Source: a bacterium (GTDB lineage Bacteria > Bacteroidota > Ignavibacteria > Kapaibacteriales > UBA7675). Taken from it: a DNA stretch of 64,000 bases. The position numbers and the translations under genes are program-made. This document shows positions 34,868 through 42,708 of the stretch, piece after piece; the stretch's first letter is position 1; each line of letters begins with the position of its first letter. A model generated the notes under the pieces. That model made no database searches and was not told where the DNA came from. It was given only the letters and a program-made list of their open reading frames with translations. The stretch lies in assembly GCA_030430495.1 (NCBI GenBank), contig JAUIKM010000004.1, forward strand, positions 166,821 through 230,820, given 5' to 3'.

Positions 34868-34982
34868 CAACTACGTAGAAATACCCAGGAGCTGTGAGCC
34901 GTAAGGGCTCACAGCTCATTTTTTTCTCGTGCCAAAAGTCTGAATTCCGGATGCAACGCTTAGAATCACGTAGTTCTACGGA
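34868..34982. repeat. palindrome-bounded element, copy 1
   Basis: About 115 bases starting with AACTACGTAG (34869-34878) and ending with ACGTAGTTCTACG (34968-34980), so the ends carry inverted AACTACGT. Inside is TACCCAGGAGC and a terminator-like hairpin. A second copy is at 35287-35400. It could be a small nonautonomous mobile or REP-like element. Confidence 0.5.
34889..34925 (+). terminator. terminator-like hairpin inside palindrome-bounded element
   Basis: A perfect 12-bp stem (GAGCTGTGAGCC / GGCTCACAGCTC) followed by ATTTTTTT. It would work on the plus strand, but no plus-strand gene is known just upstream. The stem is nearly identical to the terminator at 4641-4678. Confidence 0.6.
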
Positions 34983-35045
34983 TGCAATGTGGGATACCTG
35001 ACAGCTGAGCGGCTGCTTTCCTGTACCAAACGCTTTAAAGAGTCA

Positions 35046-35217
35046 CCGCCTCCGCGGTTCAAAGACCACAGAGGCGGCAACAGGGGCTACAACACTCCAT
35101 ATACACACATTTTCTGTCCGGACGGTTGATCGAAGCAGAGCTTCAATGTTTTTGTTCCTCGGACAGTCGCAATATAGGCTCCGGCAAACAAGACCACACT
35201 ACATATAAACCACATAG
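35046..35217 (-). ncRNA. structured repeat unit 3 of 4 (putative RNA)
   Basis: The 32-base hairpin is at 35046-35077 and the conserved block at 35078-35114. Then a variable segment is closed by TGTCCG (35115-35120) and CGGACA (35160-35165), followed by CGCAATATAGG and the box ACCACA...ACCACATAG at 35193-35217. Two stem positions are G-U on the minus strand and C-A on the plus strand. The 3' end on the minus strand reads TGACTCTTTAAAG. Confidence 0.55.
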
Positions 35218-35286
35218 GCGGTACGTTCGGTTGGTACGTTGAAACGATCAGTCGAAAGACGACAGACTCAGGTGGTGCAACAAACC

Positions 35287-35400
35287 AACCACGTAGAAAT
35301 ACCCAGGAGCTTTGAGCCCCAGGGCTTACAGCTCATTTGTTTCTCGTGCCAAAAATCTGAAAACCAGACGCGGCACGCACATTCACGTAGTTCTACGGAT
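35287..35400. repeat. palindrome-bounded element, copy 2
   Basis: Second copy of 34868-34982: starts AACCACGTAGAAATACCCAG and ends CACGTAGTTCTACGGAT. Its inner hairpin (35307-35334, GAGCTTTGAGCCC / GGGCTTACAGCTC) has one mismatch and one G-U pair on the plus strand, but two mismatches on the minus strand, followed by TTTGTTTC. Confidence 0.5.
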
Positions 35401-35462
35401 ACTATCGAGAGCTTCGGACTCCTGACCGGCACATGGGCACTAATGAACGGTTTAAAAAGTCA

Positions 35463-35647
35463 CCGCCTCCGCGGTTCGAGGACCACAGAGGCGGCAACAG
35501 GGGCTACAACACTCCATATACACACATTTTCTGTCCGGGAAGGCTTTCTACTGCAGTACTCCCGACGTGACGAGAGCGCTTTCCCTTTACGGACAATGGC
35601 AATATAGGCCGTGCGCGTCAAGAGTGTACCACATAGAAACCACATAG
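35463..35647 (-). ncRNA. structured repeat unit 4 of 4 (putative RNA)
   Basis: The 32-base hairpin is at 35463-35494 and the conserved block at 35495-35531. The variable segment is closed by TGTCCG (35532-35537) and CGGACA (35590-35595), then AATGGCAATATAGG and ACCACATAGAAACCACATAG at 35628-35647. Two stem pairs are G-U on the minus strand. After the hairpin the minus strand reads TGACTTTTTAAA, the best terminator-like tail of the four. Confidence 0.55.
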
Positions 35648-35667
35648 ACGCCCCCCATAATGACACA

Positions 35668-35695
35668 GCCCCCGGCTCGAAGACGAGCCGGGGGC
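35668..35695 (-). terminator. GC-rich hairpin after the small exported protein gene
   Basis: An 11-bp stem GCCCCCGGCTC / GAGCCGGGGGC with a six-base loop, 52 bases after the stop at 35747. There is no good T-run on either strand, so termination would be weak or factor-dependent. Confidence 0.5.
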
Positions 35696-35746
35696 CGGAT
35701 GCAAAAGTCAGTCCCGTTTGCGGGACGTCGATCTAAAGCCTCTCAA

Positions 35747-36106
35747 TCAGGGATCAACATAAAGTGTAATGTCGTTGCCCGAAGGCAGGTACACAACGCC
35801 GCTGTTGCCGGATGTAATCGTTTGACCATTGATCGTGACCGAGACGACCGAGCCGCTCGTACCCGGATCAAAGGTGCCGTTGCTTGTGGGACCGTATGTG
35901 TCGTAGCCGCCGCCGGCATAGTTGAACTGCACCAGTCCAATCTCCGACAGGGACGCGGTTGAGAGCTCGACCTCCAATTGATCGGGTGCGGAAAGCATAG
36001 CGTCGAAAATAATGTACTCAGACAAGTGCGCCTTGACGGCTACGGCGCTCAAAACAATAGCGCAAAGAACGGCGGCCGCGAAGAGGCCGCGTTTGAGTGT
36101 CAACAT
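35747..36106 (-). CDS. small exported protein of unknown function
   Basis: A 119-residue protein. The start at 36106 is set by AGGAG seven to eight bases upstream and by the signal peptide MLTLKRGLFAAAVLCAIVLSAVAVKA. A frame reaching 36313 is rejected because it adds basic, unstructured residues. The mature part is Gly/Ser/Thr-rich and beta-like (TSGSVVSVTINGQTITSGNSGVVYLPSG). The first mature residues HLSEYIIFDAM resemble HIAEYVIFDTM inside the neighbouring T9SS protein. There is no T9SS tail. I do not recognise the family. Confidence 0.72.
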   Translation of the reverse strand: MLTLKRGLFAAAVLCAIVLSAVAVKAHLSEYIIFDAMLSAPDQLEVELSTASLSEIGLVQFNYAGGGYDTYGPTSNGTFDPGTSGSVVSVTINGQTITSGNSGVVYLPSGNDITLYVDP

Positions 36107-36389
36107 GGATTTCTCCTGTGATATTGATGGTAGTTGTGAATGCCGCGAACGTACGGTGTACCTGTTTCCGGCGCGAAGCGTGATCAGTGCTCCGCGACGA
36201 TACCTGGTCGCAGGTGCGGCAGGTTTCAGGTGCGTCGTGATCGGATCTGCGGCAATTGGCTTTTGCGACCGTCGATGCGCTGTGCACCGCGCGTCAATAA
36301 TCGCATGGATCAAGATAGAATATTCGCCGACAATTGACAGGCATAAATCAGGCCTAATCCATTTGCCGATTTTCGGAATGCCGACGTAG

Positions 36390-36428
36390 AAACAACAAAG
36401 CCGTCCGCGAAAATCGCGGACGGCTTTG
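36390..36428 (-). terminator. intrinsic terminator after the T9SS protein gene
   Basis: A 14-bp perfect stem AAAGCCGTCCGCGA / TCGCGGACGGCTTT with loop AAA (plus-strand view), at 36397-36427. On the minus strand it is followed by GTTGTTTCT. It lies 27 bases after the stop at 36455. Confidence 0.78.
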
Positions 36429-36454
36429 GTACAAGACTTGTTGATCAGGAACTG

Positions 36455-37882
36455 TCAGCGCACAATCATCAGCGGGCTGCTGATGTTTTGCCCGCCAATC
36501 TCTGCCACGACGTTGTACTGACCGATCGGCAGTTCCGCCGTGTCGACCACAAAGCTGTAGTCGCCCGGCACGAGTTTGCCGCGGTGCACTTCAAGCTGCA
36601 CATTGCCGCGCAGATCCACTACACGCACCGCAACATCGGCAATTTCCGTTCCGGCGACAGAGAAGGAACAGACACTTGAGCTGTTCGCCGGATTGGGCGA
36701 GAGGCGCATTGCACCGGCTGTCTCGCCGCCATGTTCTTCGACGGACGAGACCAGATTGCCGTAGCGCAGCCATTCAATCATGCTTTCGAGCACGGCGGCG
36801 CGCTGATCGTCGTTCTGGATGCCCTCGAGGCCAAAGCCGAGGTAAATGATGCGAGCGTCGCCAATTTCTATGCGCGTGCCGCCGACCTGTTTGGCGGCAT
36901 TATCGTAGTACAAGATCGGCGTAGCGCCGCTGTTTTCAACAACCTGCAGGATGTCCGTTTTTTCGAGGAAGGGCGATTCAACAGCTCCTTCTTTTACAAT
37001 GTCCAGATCATTGACGGTCGCCGAAAGCCCGCCAAAAAACGGATCGTTCTGCAAACCGTAGAGCGAGAACGAAATCGGCAGGCGTTCTTCCTCAACCGTC
37101 TCGTAGCGAACCTGCGGCATGCCGGCCATGAGGCCAAGGTCTTCCATGAAAAACTGACGCGCCTCAGGCGTGCCAAGAGAGCTGAAAGCCAGCGAGGCGT
37201 CGTTTTCGGACGTAATCAGGATTTTTTTGCCCTGGTCAATCAGGTGTTTGATAAAAGGAATCGGGCTGGAAACACCGTCGACTCCCATACTCAAGACTCC
37301 ACTCATGTCGCCGCCGATTGGAAAGACATAAACTTCAAAGTCATCGGCAAACTTCCAGACGGCTTTTTGATTCACCCAATCGATCTTAGTATGACGATCT
37401 ATCATCACCATAGCTTGATCAAGTTTTCCGATGGCATCGTCGTGATGCATAGTATCAAAAATGACATACTCGGCAATATGAGTGATTATGCTGAGAGTAT
37501 GCTCCTGAACCACATTTCCGACTTCATCTCGGAAAATAACTTTTAACTCCGCCTGGTCATCCGTCATTGGAGTAATTACGAGCGGAAGTCCAATAGTCGC
37601 AAACTGTTTGATACTCAAGGATTGGTCTTGGAATCCAACTTGCCAACCATCTGGGATCTCTGACCTGTCATGGTCGAGCTCAACATTCAAGAATACAGCG
37701 TCTTTTGTGGGATTTTCAATGTGGACAATCTCGGTATGGGGCTGACCAATCTTTGCCAAGATTAGTGACTGTTCCAATGAAGTCTGCACAGACGGAATTT
37801 CAGCACGCTGAGCTGCCAAAATTCCAAAACATAAAACCACACCAATGATTGTGCTCGCTAGAAGTCGCATATGATGCCTCAA
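36455..37882 (-). CDS. T9SS-sorted secreted protein, unknown function
   Basis: A 475-residue protein. Signal peptide at 1-24 (MRHHMRLLASTIIGVVLCFGILAAQ). Residues 30-130 look like an Ig-like or NPCBM-type beta domain (HTEIVHIENPTKDAVFLNVEL). Residues 200-370 contain a GATase-like alternation of strands and helices (KILITSENDASLAFSSLG, IEIGDARIIYLGFGLEGI, AAVLESMIEWLRYG), which recalls surface proteins that carry a ThuA/GATase-like fold; this is tentative. Residues 390-475 are a T9SS sorting domain (LSPNPANSSSVCSFSV, VRVVDLRGNVQL, IGQYNVVAEI, ending LMIVR). The 5' part (37.3-37.9 kb) is about 40% G+C while the rest is about 58%. Confidence 0.87.
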   Translation of the reverse strand: MRHHMRLLASTIIGVVLCFGILAAQRAEIPSVQTSLEQSLILAKIGQPHTEIVHIENPTKDAVFLNVELDHDRSEIPDGWQVGFQDQSLSIKQFATIGLPLVITPMTDDQAELKVIFRDEVGNVVQEHTLSIITHIAEYVIFDTMHHDDAIGKLDQAMVMIDRHTKIDWVNQKAVWKFADDFEVYVFPIGGDMSGVLSMGVDGVSSPIPFIKHLIDQGKKILITSENDASLAFSSLGTPEARQFFMEDLGLMAGMPQVRYETVEEERLPISFSLYGLQNDPFFGGLSATVNDLDIVKEGAVESPFLEKTDILQVVENSGATPILYYDNAAKQVGGTRIEIGDARIIYLGFGLEGIQNDDQRAAVLESMIEWLRYGNLVSSVEEHGGETAGAMRLSPNPANSSSVCSFSVAGTEIADVAVRVVDLRGNVQLEVHRGKLVPGDYSFVVDTAELPIGQYNVVAEIGGQNISSPLMIVR

Positions 37883-38140
37883 ATTTCAGATGGCATTGTA
37901 CAACCAATTCCTCAGATCGCCCTATTTAGAAGCGGTTAGAATCACAATTCGTAGTATTGCTCGAACTCTGAAAATCCACTCCACTCGCCACAGACACTCC
38001 CAATTGAAATTGGTTACACTACAGTAGCAAATGTAGAATTGGCAGCTTAGGTTATGAATGTATGATGTTTTGCTGCAAAAAACAATTGCGGATTTGATTA
38101 TTCTGTGAATGGTTGGGCTTCGAAATTCTAAAGTTCAGAA

Positions 38141-39811
38141 TCATCGGGCATCAGTGCCTAGAGATGACAGGAATGATGTAAGATTCGCTGAATGAGGTAA
38201 TTCCAACTTCTTTCTGATTCTGGTTCGATGCAATTCAACTGTGCGATGCGTGATAAATAGAAGATTTGCGATTTCTTTGGATGTCAATCCTGTCTTGATC
38301 AAAGAGCATACTTTTAACTCAGTTGGTGTCAACGTCGGAAACCTCTGAGACAAAACAAGATTAAAATCCTCGTGAACATTTTTGAACTGCTTCTCAAACA
38401 TTTTCCAGTCGTCTTCGGTGTTGATGCCTTCTTCAATTTGCGCAAGAAGTGTCTTCCTAATAACTGCTGTTTTCTCTTCAGATTGCCCAACAATCGCCTT
38501 GATCTCCTGCTTGAGTTTAGCTAGCAGCTCATTCTTTTGAACAAGCGTCATTGCCATAACAGTTAGTTCTTTGTTTTTGAACTCCATTTCTTTTTCTGCT
38601 TGCTCGACTTTCAGCCTAAAGATATCTTTTTCTCGTTTGGCTCTCTCAATTTCAAAGCTTGCCTGTCTTTCTGCGATCAATCGCTGTTTTTCTTGACTGA
38701 ATAATTCATCCTTGAGAGATGCATACCTATCGAGATACTCCATTGCCTTTTTGCAATCCCCTAACTCTTGCCAACATTTGCTTAGAAAATGAAAAATCCT
38801 ATACTGAGATGACTTTTGCCCAGTTACTTCGGCACACTTTGCTGCACTTTCCAAGTATGATATGGCCGTCGTAAACTGCCCCAATGAAAAATTTAGTCGA
38901 CCTAAATACCCAAATGCAGCACCACGAATCTCTTCAGATTTAATGTCACTCCCAATTGTTAGAGCCGAATAGAAATTCTGTTGCGCCAATTCATATTGCT
39001 TGCGAGTTTCAAAAATGGACCCGATAAAAGTATAGATGAACGCCTGTATGTATCTATTCCCTAATTCCTTTTGAATTTCAAGGGCCTGCAGTTGCCTATC
39101 GAGTGCCAGGTCTAACCGGTGTTGCATTTCGTGCAATTTGCCCAAGTTCGTTAAAACACTAGCTTGCCCAGACTTGTTATCAAGCTTGCTATTTATAGCA
39201 AAACTTCTCTCGAAATAGTCATGGGCCTTGTTTAAATCATTCAAATGCATATAAGTTGTGCCAATACCGTTGAGGTATACCGCAAGCTCAGACGGATCCA
39301 GCGCACTCTCGTCCTCATCAAGAATTCGCAAGTAATACTCCAGCGCCACAGAGTAACTCCCCAACTTTAAATACACCGTAGCTATCGAATTCAACGTGGC
39401 GCCGATGCGAACCTTGTCGTTCGCTTCTTCGAACATTTCCAGCGCCTTCACCAGATGCTCGAGCGCCTGGGCGTACTCCCCCGATCGCAAATGTACCTCG
39501 CCGATGAGGCGGTGGCAGCGGGCAATGCCGATCTTGTTTTTACTCTTGTTGAAATAGGTCTGCGCCTCCGCTACATCGCTGAGAGCGGAGGGATAGTCGG
39601 TTAAACGGAAGTGGCAGTTGGCTATGAAGAGCAGTGCAAAAGGAATGTTTTCCTTGTCGCGAATTTCGCGGTAGAGGTCCAGCGTTTTGGTGGCCAGTTC
39701 GAGTGCGCGCCGCGGGCTGAGCGGCAAGATTTTTTCCAGAAGCGCCAGTTCGCGCTCAGCCTGCTTGGCCGCCGCAAATTCAGCTTCCAGTTGTTCCAAT
39801 GTATCGGACAT
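38141..39811 (-). CDS. TPR protein with C-terminal LuxR-type DNA-binding domain
   Basis: A 556-residue predicted cytoplasmic transcription regulator. About seven to eight tetratricopeptide repeats cover residues 20-345 (for example NIPFALLFIANCHFRLTDYPSALSDVAEAQTYF, VALEYYLRILDEDESAL, KAHDYFERSFAINSKL). A coiled coil follows at about 360-440 (QRLIAERQASFEIERAKREK). The LuxR/GerE helix-turn-helix is at 491-550 (LTPTELKVCSLIKTGLTSKEIANLLFITHRTVELHRTRIRKKL). There is no kinase or membrane segment. This TPR plus LuxR layout is common in Bacteroidota. The first 150 codons are GC-rich, the rest AT-rich (about 38-42% G+C). A possible promoter lies near 39960-39976. Confidence 0.92.
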   Translation of the reverse strand: MSDTLEQLEAEFAAAKQAERELALLEKILPLSPRRALELATKTLDLYREIRDKENIPFALLFIANCHFRLTDYPSALSDVAEAQTYFNKSKNKIGIARCHRLIGEVHLRSGEYAQALEHLVKALEMFEEANDKVRIGATLNSIATVYLKLGSYSVALEYYLRILDEDESALDPSELAVYLNGIGTTYMHLNDLNKAHDYFERSFAINSKLDNKSGQASVLTNLGKLHEMQHRLDLALDRQLQALEIQKELGNRYIQAFIYTFIGSIFETRKQYELAQQNFYSALTIGSDIKSEEIRGAAFGYLGRLNFSLGQFTTAISYLESAAKCAEVTGQKSSQYRIFHFLSKCWQELGDCKKAMEYLDRYASLKDELFSQEKQRLIAERQASFEIERAKREKDIFRLKVEQAEKEMEFKNKELTVMAMTLVQKNELLAKLKQEIKAIVGQSEEKTAVIRKTLLAQIEEGINTEDDWKMFEKQFKNVHEDFNLVLSQRFPTLTPTELKVCSLIKTGLTSKEIANLLFITHRTVELHRTRIRKKLELPHSANLTSFLSSLGTDAR

Positions 39812-39965
39812 ATTTCTGCGTCAGGGTCTACTGCTGTTGATGACTTCGATCTGGTCGATCGGCCGCACGTTTTTAGCCGCAATTACTGCGAACGGAAACT
39901 TATGCCGCGTACCGCACCTTTGTAGCCCCGTGCGCGCGCCATGCTCTTATTCAGGCGCCGAAATA

Positions 39966-39973
39966 TACGTCAA
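39966..39973 (-). promoter_or_regulatory. possible -7 element for the TPR regulator gene
   Basis: On the minus strand TTGACGTATATTTCGG lies about 150 bases before the start at 39811. TATATTT resembles the TAnnTTTG -7 box of Bacteroidota promoters. The same GACGTATATTT string occurs before the ABC ATPase gene at 62869. No -33 TTTG at the right spacing was found. Confidence 0.25.
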
Positions 39974-40025
39974 TTAGCCGGAATCGACACTTCAGGACCT
40001 GAAAGCACTCCAATTTTCCACTCGG

Positions 40026-40661
40026 TCAGCCGCGCTTGCGGATCACCAGCAGGCGGCCGCGGATGCGGCGCGGTTTGTCGACTTTTCTGTCCAGCGCCTC
40101 GGCCGTCCACTTGCCTTCGCCGTTGTTGATAAAGTAACCGGCCAGTTGTTCAAATGGCGCGCGGCCCGGATCTGCGATTATAACCATGCGCACGTTGGCG
40201 TTGAGCGCGCGTTTGATCAGGCGCTTGAGCGGATCGACCATTTCGTCCCAGAAACAGATGTCCGCGCCGACAATCAGATCGAATTTTTTCAGCGCCGCGG
40301 TGCGGATGCCGTCAAAATCGGTTTCCATCGTGGCAACTTCCACCTTGTTGACCGCCGCGTGTAAATCCAGATAGGGAAAGACTTCTTCGTCGATGTCCGC
40401 GCCGGTGACCTCCGCGTCAAAGGCGCGGGCGCACCAGATGCCCGTCAGTCCCCAGCCGCAGCCGGCGTCGAGCACGCGCGTTCCCGACGGCATGCCCTCG
40501 CCGCGCAGGAAGTCCATGATCAGCCAGCTTGAAGTCCAGAATTTGTTGCCGTGCCAGGTCGGTGTGTGTTGGCGCTTGAGCCGCCGCACCTCCGGGTGCG
40601 CCGCAAGCAGCACTTTGATTCCGTATGCCTTAATCTCTGTTTTGACTTGCGTCTCACTCAT
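40026..40661 (-). CDS. class I SAM-dependent methyltransferase
   Basis: A 211-residue cytoplasmic enzyme. SAM-binding motif I VLDAGCGWGLTG at 63-74, motif II acidic residue in EVTGADIDEEVFPYL, and post-motif FDLIVGADICFWDEMVDPLKRLIKRAL, all typical of the Rossmann fold. The GADICFWDEM stretch and size resemble the protein lysine/METTL-like methyltransferase group, but the substrate cannot be told. It is on the same strand as the TPR regulator but 214 bases upstream of it. Confidence 0.88.
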   Translation of the reverse strand: MSETQVKTEIKAYGIKVLLAAHPEVRRLKRQHTPTWHGNKFWTSSWLIMDFLRGEGMPSGTRVLDAGCGWGLTGIWCARAFDAEVTGADIDEEVFPYLDLHAAVNKVEVATMETDFDGIRTAALKKFDLIVGADICFWDEMVDPLKRLIKRALNANVRMVIIADPGRAPFEQLAGYFINNGEGKWTAEALDRKVDKPRRIRGRLLVIRKRG

Positions 40662-40958
40662 GTTGTATCCAGCAGCCCGGTTAAAAGGAAACCGCCAAAA
40701 TACGAAAAAGGCGCGGCGCGGCGGGCCGCAAACACAAAATCATCGAGTCCGCAAGCCGCAAACCTGTCCTCGGCCCCGCCGGGCGCAGGTTCCGCGCACA
40801 TTGCACGCAGCCGAACACAGGTGTATCAAAAGCGGACACCCGCGCCGCGCCCGCCATGCGCGCCGCGCACGCAGAAGCCCGTTTTATTTCTGGCACGTTT
40901 GTTGTTGACAGACCGGTACATGTGTAAAGTTGATGGTTAGCCTCTCACATCTGCCCAT

Positions 40959-40986
40959 GTCCTCTCCCACTCGCACGGGAGAGGAC
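40959..40986. repeat. 10-bp stem palindrome GTCCTCTCCC / GGGAGAGGAC
   Basis: A perfect 10-bp stem with loop ACTCGCAC. On the plus strand it is followed by GCCGGGTTTTAA, so a weak terminator is possible, but there is no plus-strand gene. It looks like the free-standing GGGAGAGG hairpins that are dispersed in many bacterial genomes. Confidence 0.45.
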
Positions 40987-41092
40987 GCCGGGTTTTAACT
41001 CGTGAGGCTGCCTGGAGAATATCAAATACAAATCGTGGTTGGCGTTTTCGTTCTGCGACGCCGCCGACCACTGTGCCGATGTGCACGCCTCG

Positions 41093-41119
41093 GGCCCAAC
41101 AAGTGAGCGGTGTTGGGCC
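41093..41119. repeat. 9-bp stem palindrome GGCCCAACA / TGTTGGGCC
   Basis: A perfect stem with a nine-base loop, 108 bases beyond the transporter stop codon. No T-run on the minus strand. Function unknown. Confidence 0.4.
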
Positions 41120-41195
41120 TCCTGGTTTTAAACAGGCTGCAAGCGCCGCATTCGTCGGTTTTACACCACTCCCGCGCTCCGGCCTTCTCTCCCGC

Positions 41196-41207
41196 TGACA
41201 AACAAGA
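41196..41207 (+). repeat. partial dispersed motif copy (TGACAAACAAGA)
   Basis: The string TCCCGCTGACAAACAAGA here and at 62741-62758 differs at the first base context only, so 17-18 bases are shared between two distant intergenic sites. The AAGCRAGCC half is missing. Confidence 0.45.
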
Positions 41208-41226
41208 TGGGTTTTAAAGGGATTTT

Positions 41227-42708
41227 TCAGGCGGATATGCCGCGCGGAATCACCAGGCGTTCCAGCCATTCAAACAGCAGTTGAGCCAGAAGCGCCAGCC
41301 CCGCCGCCGGCACCGCCCCACTGAAAATCAGCGCCATGTCGTCCAGGCGAATGCCCGTCAATATTGCCTGGCCGTAACCGCCGGCTCCGATCAGCGCGCC
41401 GAGCGTCGCCGTGCCGATGTTGATGACCGCCGAGGTTTTGATCCCCGCCAGAATGGAACGCGCCGCCAGCGGCAGTTCGATTTGCAGTAATCGTTCGCGT
41501 GCAGGTAAACCCAGCGCCAGAGCGGATTCGCGGATGTCCGGTGCGATGTCCGTCAGCCCGGCGTGTGTATTGCGCACGATCGGCAGCAGACTGTAGAGAA
41601 AAAGAGCGGCGATCGCCGGCATTGTGCCGATGCCGAGCAAGGGAATCATGAAAACCAGCAGCGCCAGCGAGGGGATGGTCTGTACGATGCCCACCAGGGC
41701 CAGCAGCACCTGGCCGAGACGCTGTTGTTTGGCCGCCGCTATCCCGAGCGGCACCGCCAGCAGAACCGCCGCGAACATCGAAACCAGCACCATAAAAATG
41801 TGCTCCAGCGTGGCGTTCCAGAGCTGCCCCCAAAAACTGCGCGTCCGCGCCTGAATTTCGGTCCCCAACACCGTCGCTGCAAACTCCGCCGCCACCGCGC
41901 CTTCGGGACGCCGGTCGATTTTCACCGCGGCGTTCATCGCGATCATCGTGTCCGCCGGGATAGCTCCCTCGAATTGTTCAAGTGCGGTTATCGCCGCCGG
42001 AAAGCGTTGCGCCAGGTCGCGGCGGTAGAGCCAGACCGCCTGATACTCGGGAAAATAGTTGCGGTCATCTTGAAGTGTTAACAAGTCGTAATATCGAATT
42101 TCGGCGTCGGTGCTGTACACGTCGATGACGTCGATGCTGCCGTCGGCGATGCCGCGGTAGGCCAGGTCGTGATCCAGCCCGCGCACGTCGGCCTGAGGCA
42201 GATTATACTCGCGCTGCAATCCAGGCCAGCCGTCGCCGCGGTCCATGAATTCATTGCTGAATCCCAACGCGAGCTGAGGGTGGTCGCGCAAATCGGAAAT
42301 TTTGTTTAAGCCCAGTTCTGCGGCGCGGGCGCGGCGCAGGCCGAGCGCATAGGTATTGTTAAATCCCAGCGGCGCACTTTTGGCGACGCCGTATTCGGCA
42401 AGGACGCTGTCGAGCAGACGCGGATCGTTTATCTGGTGTTTGGCGAGAATCTCGCGCATGATCGTGCCGCTGTATTCGGGGTAGGCGTCGATATCGCCGC
42501 GCAGCAGCGCATTCCAGATGACGCGCGTGCCGCCGAGCTCGCGGCGGTGTTCGGTTTCAATGCCCGCCTGTGAAATCGCCGCGCGGCCGATCTCGCCCAG
42601 GATCACGGACTCGGTGAACTTTTTGGACGCCAGTTTTACGTCGGCGGCGGCAAGCGGGACGACACCTGCTGCCAACAGAATTAACAAAACACACGCAACC
42701 ATCTTCAT
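41227..42708 (-). CDS. osmoprotectant ABC transporter, substrate-binding protein fused to permease
   Basis: A 493-residue fusion of the glycine betaine/choline (OpuC/ProX-ProW) type. Signal or anchor at 1-22; residues 23-285 are an OpuAC-type binding domain (KLASKKFTESVILGEIGRAAI, GGTRVIWNALLRGDIDAYPEYSGT, GYNNTYAL-like GFNNTYALGLRR, IDVIDVYSTDAEI). Residues about 295-493 are a permease with several membrane segments and the EAA loop ESALALGLPARERLLQIELPLAARSILAGIK. Here the binding domain precedes the permease. The start overlaps the ATPase gene stop by four bases. The transporter would import compatible solutes such as betaine. Confidence 0.92.
   Translation of the reverse strand: MKMVACVLLILLAAGVVPLAAADVKLASKKFTESVILGEIGRAAISQAGIETEHRRELGGTRVIWNALLRGDIDAYPEYSGTIMREILAKHQINDPRLLDSVLAEYGVAKSAPLGFNNTYALGLRRARAAELGLNKISDLRDHPQLALGFSNEFMDRGDGWPGLQREYNLPQADVRGLDHDLAYRGIADGSIDVIDVYSTDAEIRYYDLLTLQDDRNYFPEYQAVWLYRRDLAQRFPAAITALEQFEGAIPADTMIAMNAAVKIDRRPEGAVAAEFAATVLGTEIQARTRSFWGQLWNATLEHIFMVLVSMFAAVLLAVPLGIAAAKQQRLGQVLLALVGIVQTIPSLALLVFMIPLLGIGTMPAIAALFLYSLLPIVRNTHAGLTDIAPDIRESALALGLPARERLLQIELPLAARSILAGIKTSAVINIGTATLGALIGAGGYGQAILTGIRLDDMALIFSGAVPAAGLALLAQLLFEWLERLVIPRGISA

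Larger units (their letters stand above)
40662..41226. other. intergenic region with two long hairpins, no gene seen
   Basis: 565 bases between the methyltransferase start and the transporter stop. It holds two palindromes (40959-40986 and 41093-41119) and a partial dispersed motif at 41196-41207. Short open frames show no domain. Confidence 0.5.

Noticed and set aside
34440..35531. Short peptide MCVYGVL on the minus strand within the repeat units
   Set aside because: Present in three units, but a two-base deletion shifts the frame in unit 1, so peptide coding is not conserved.
34408..35647. CRISPR-like or integron attC-like array
   Set aside because: Units are 158-185 bases long and 217-421 bases apart, with no uniform 25-40-base repeat and spacer, no cas genes, no cassette ORFs and no integrase in the window.
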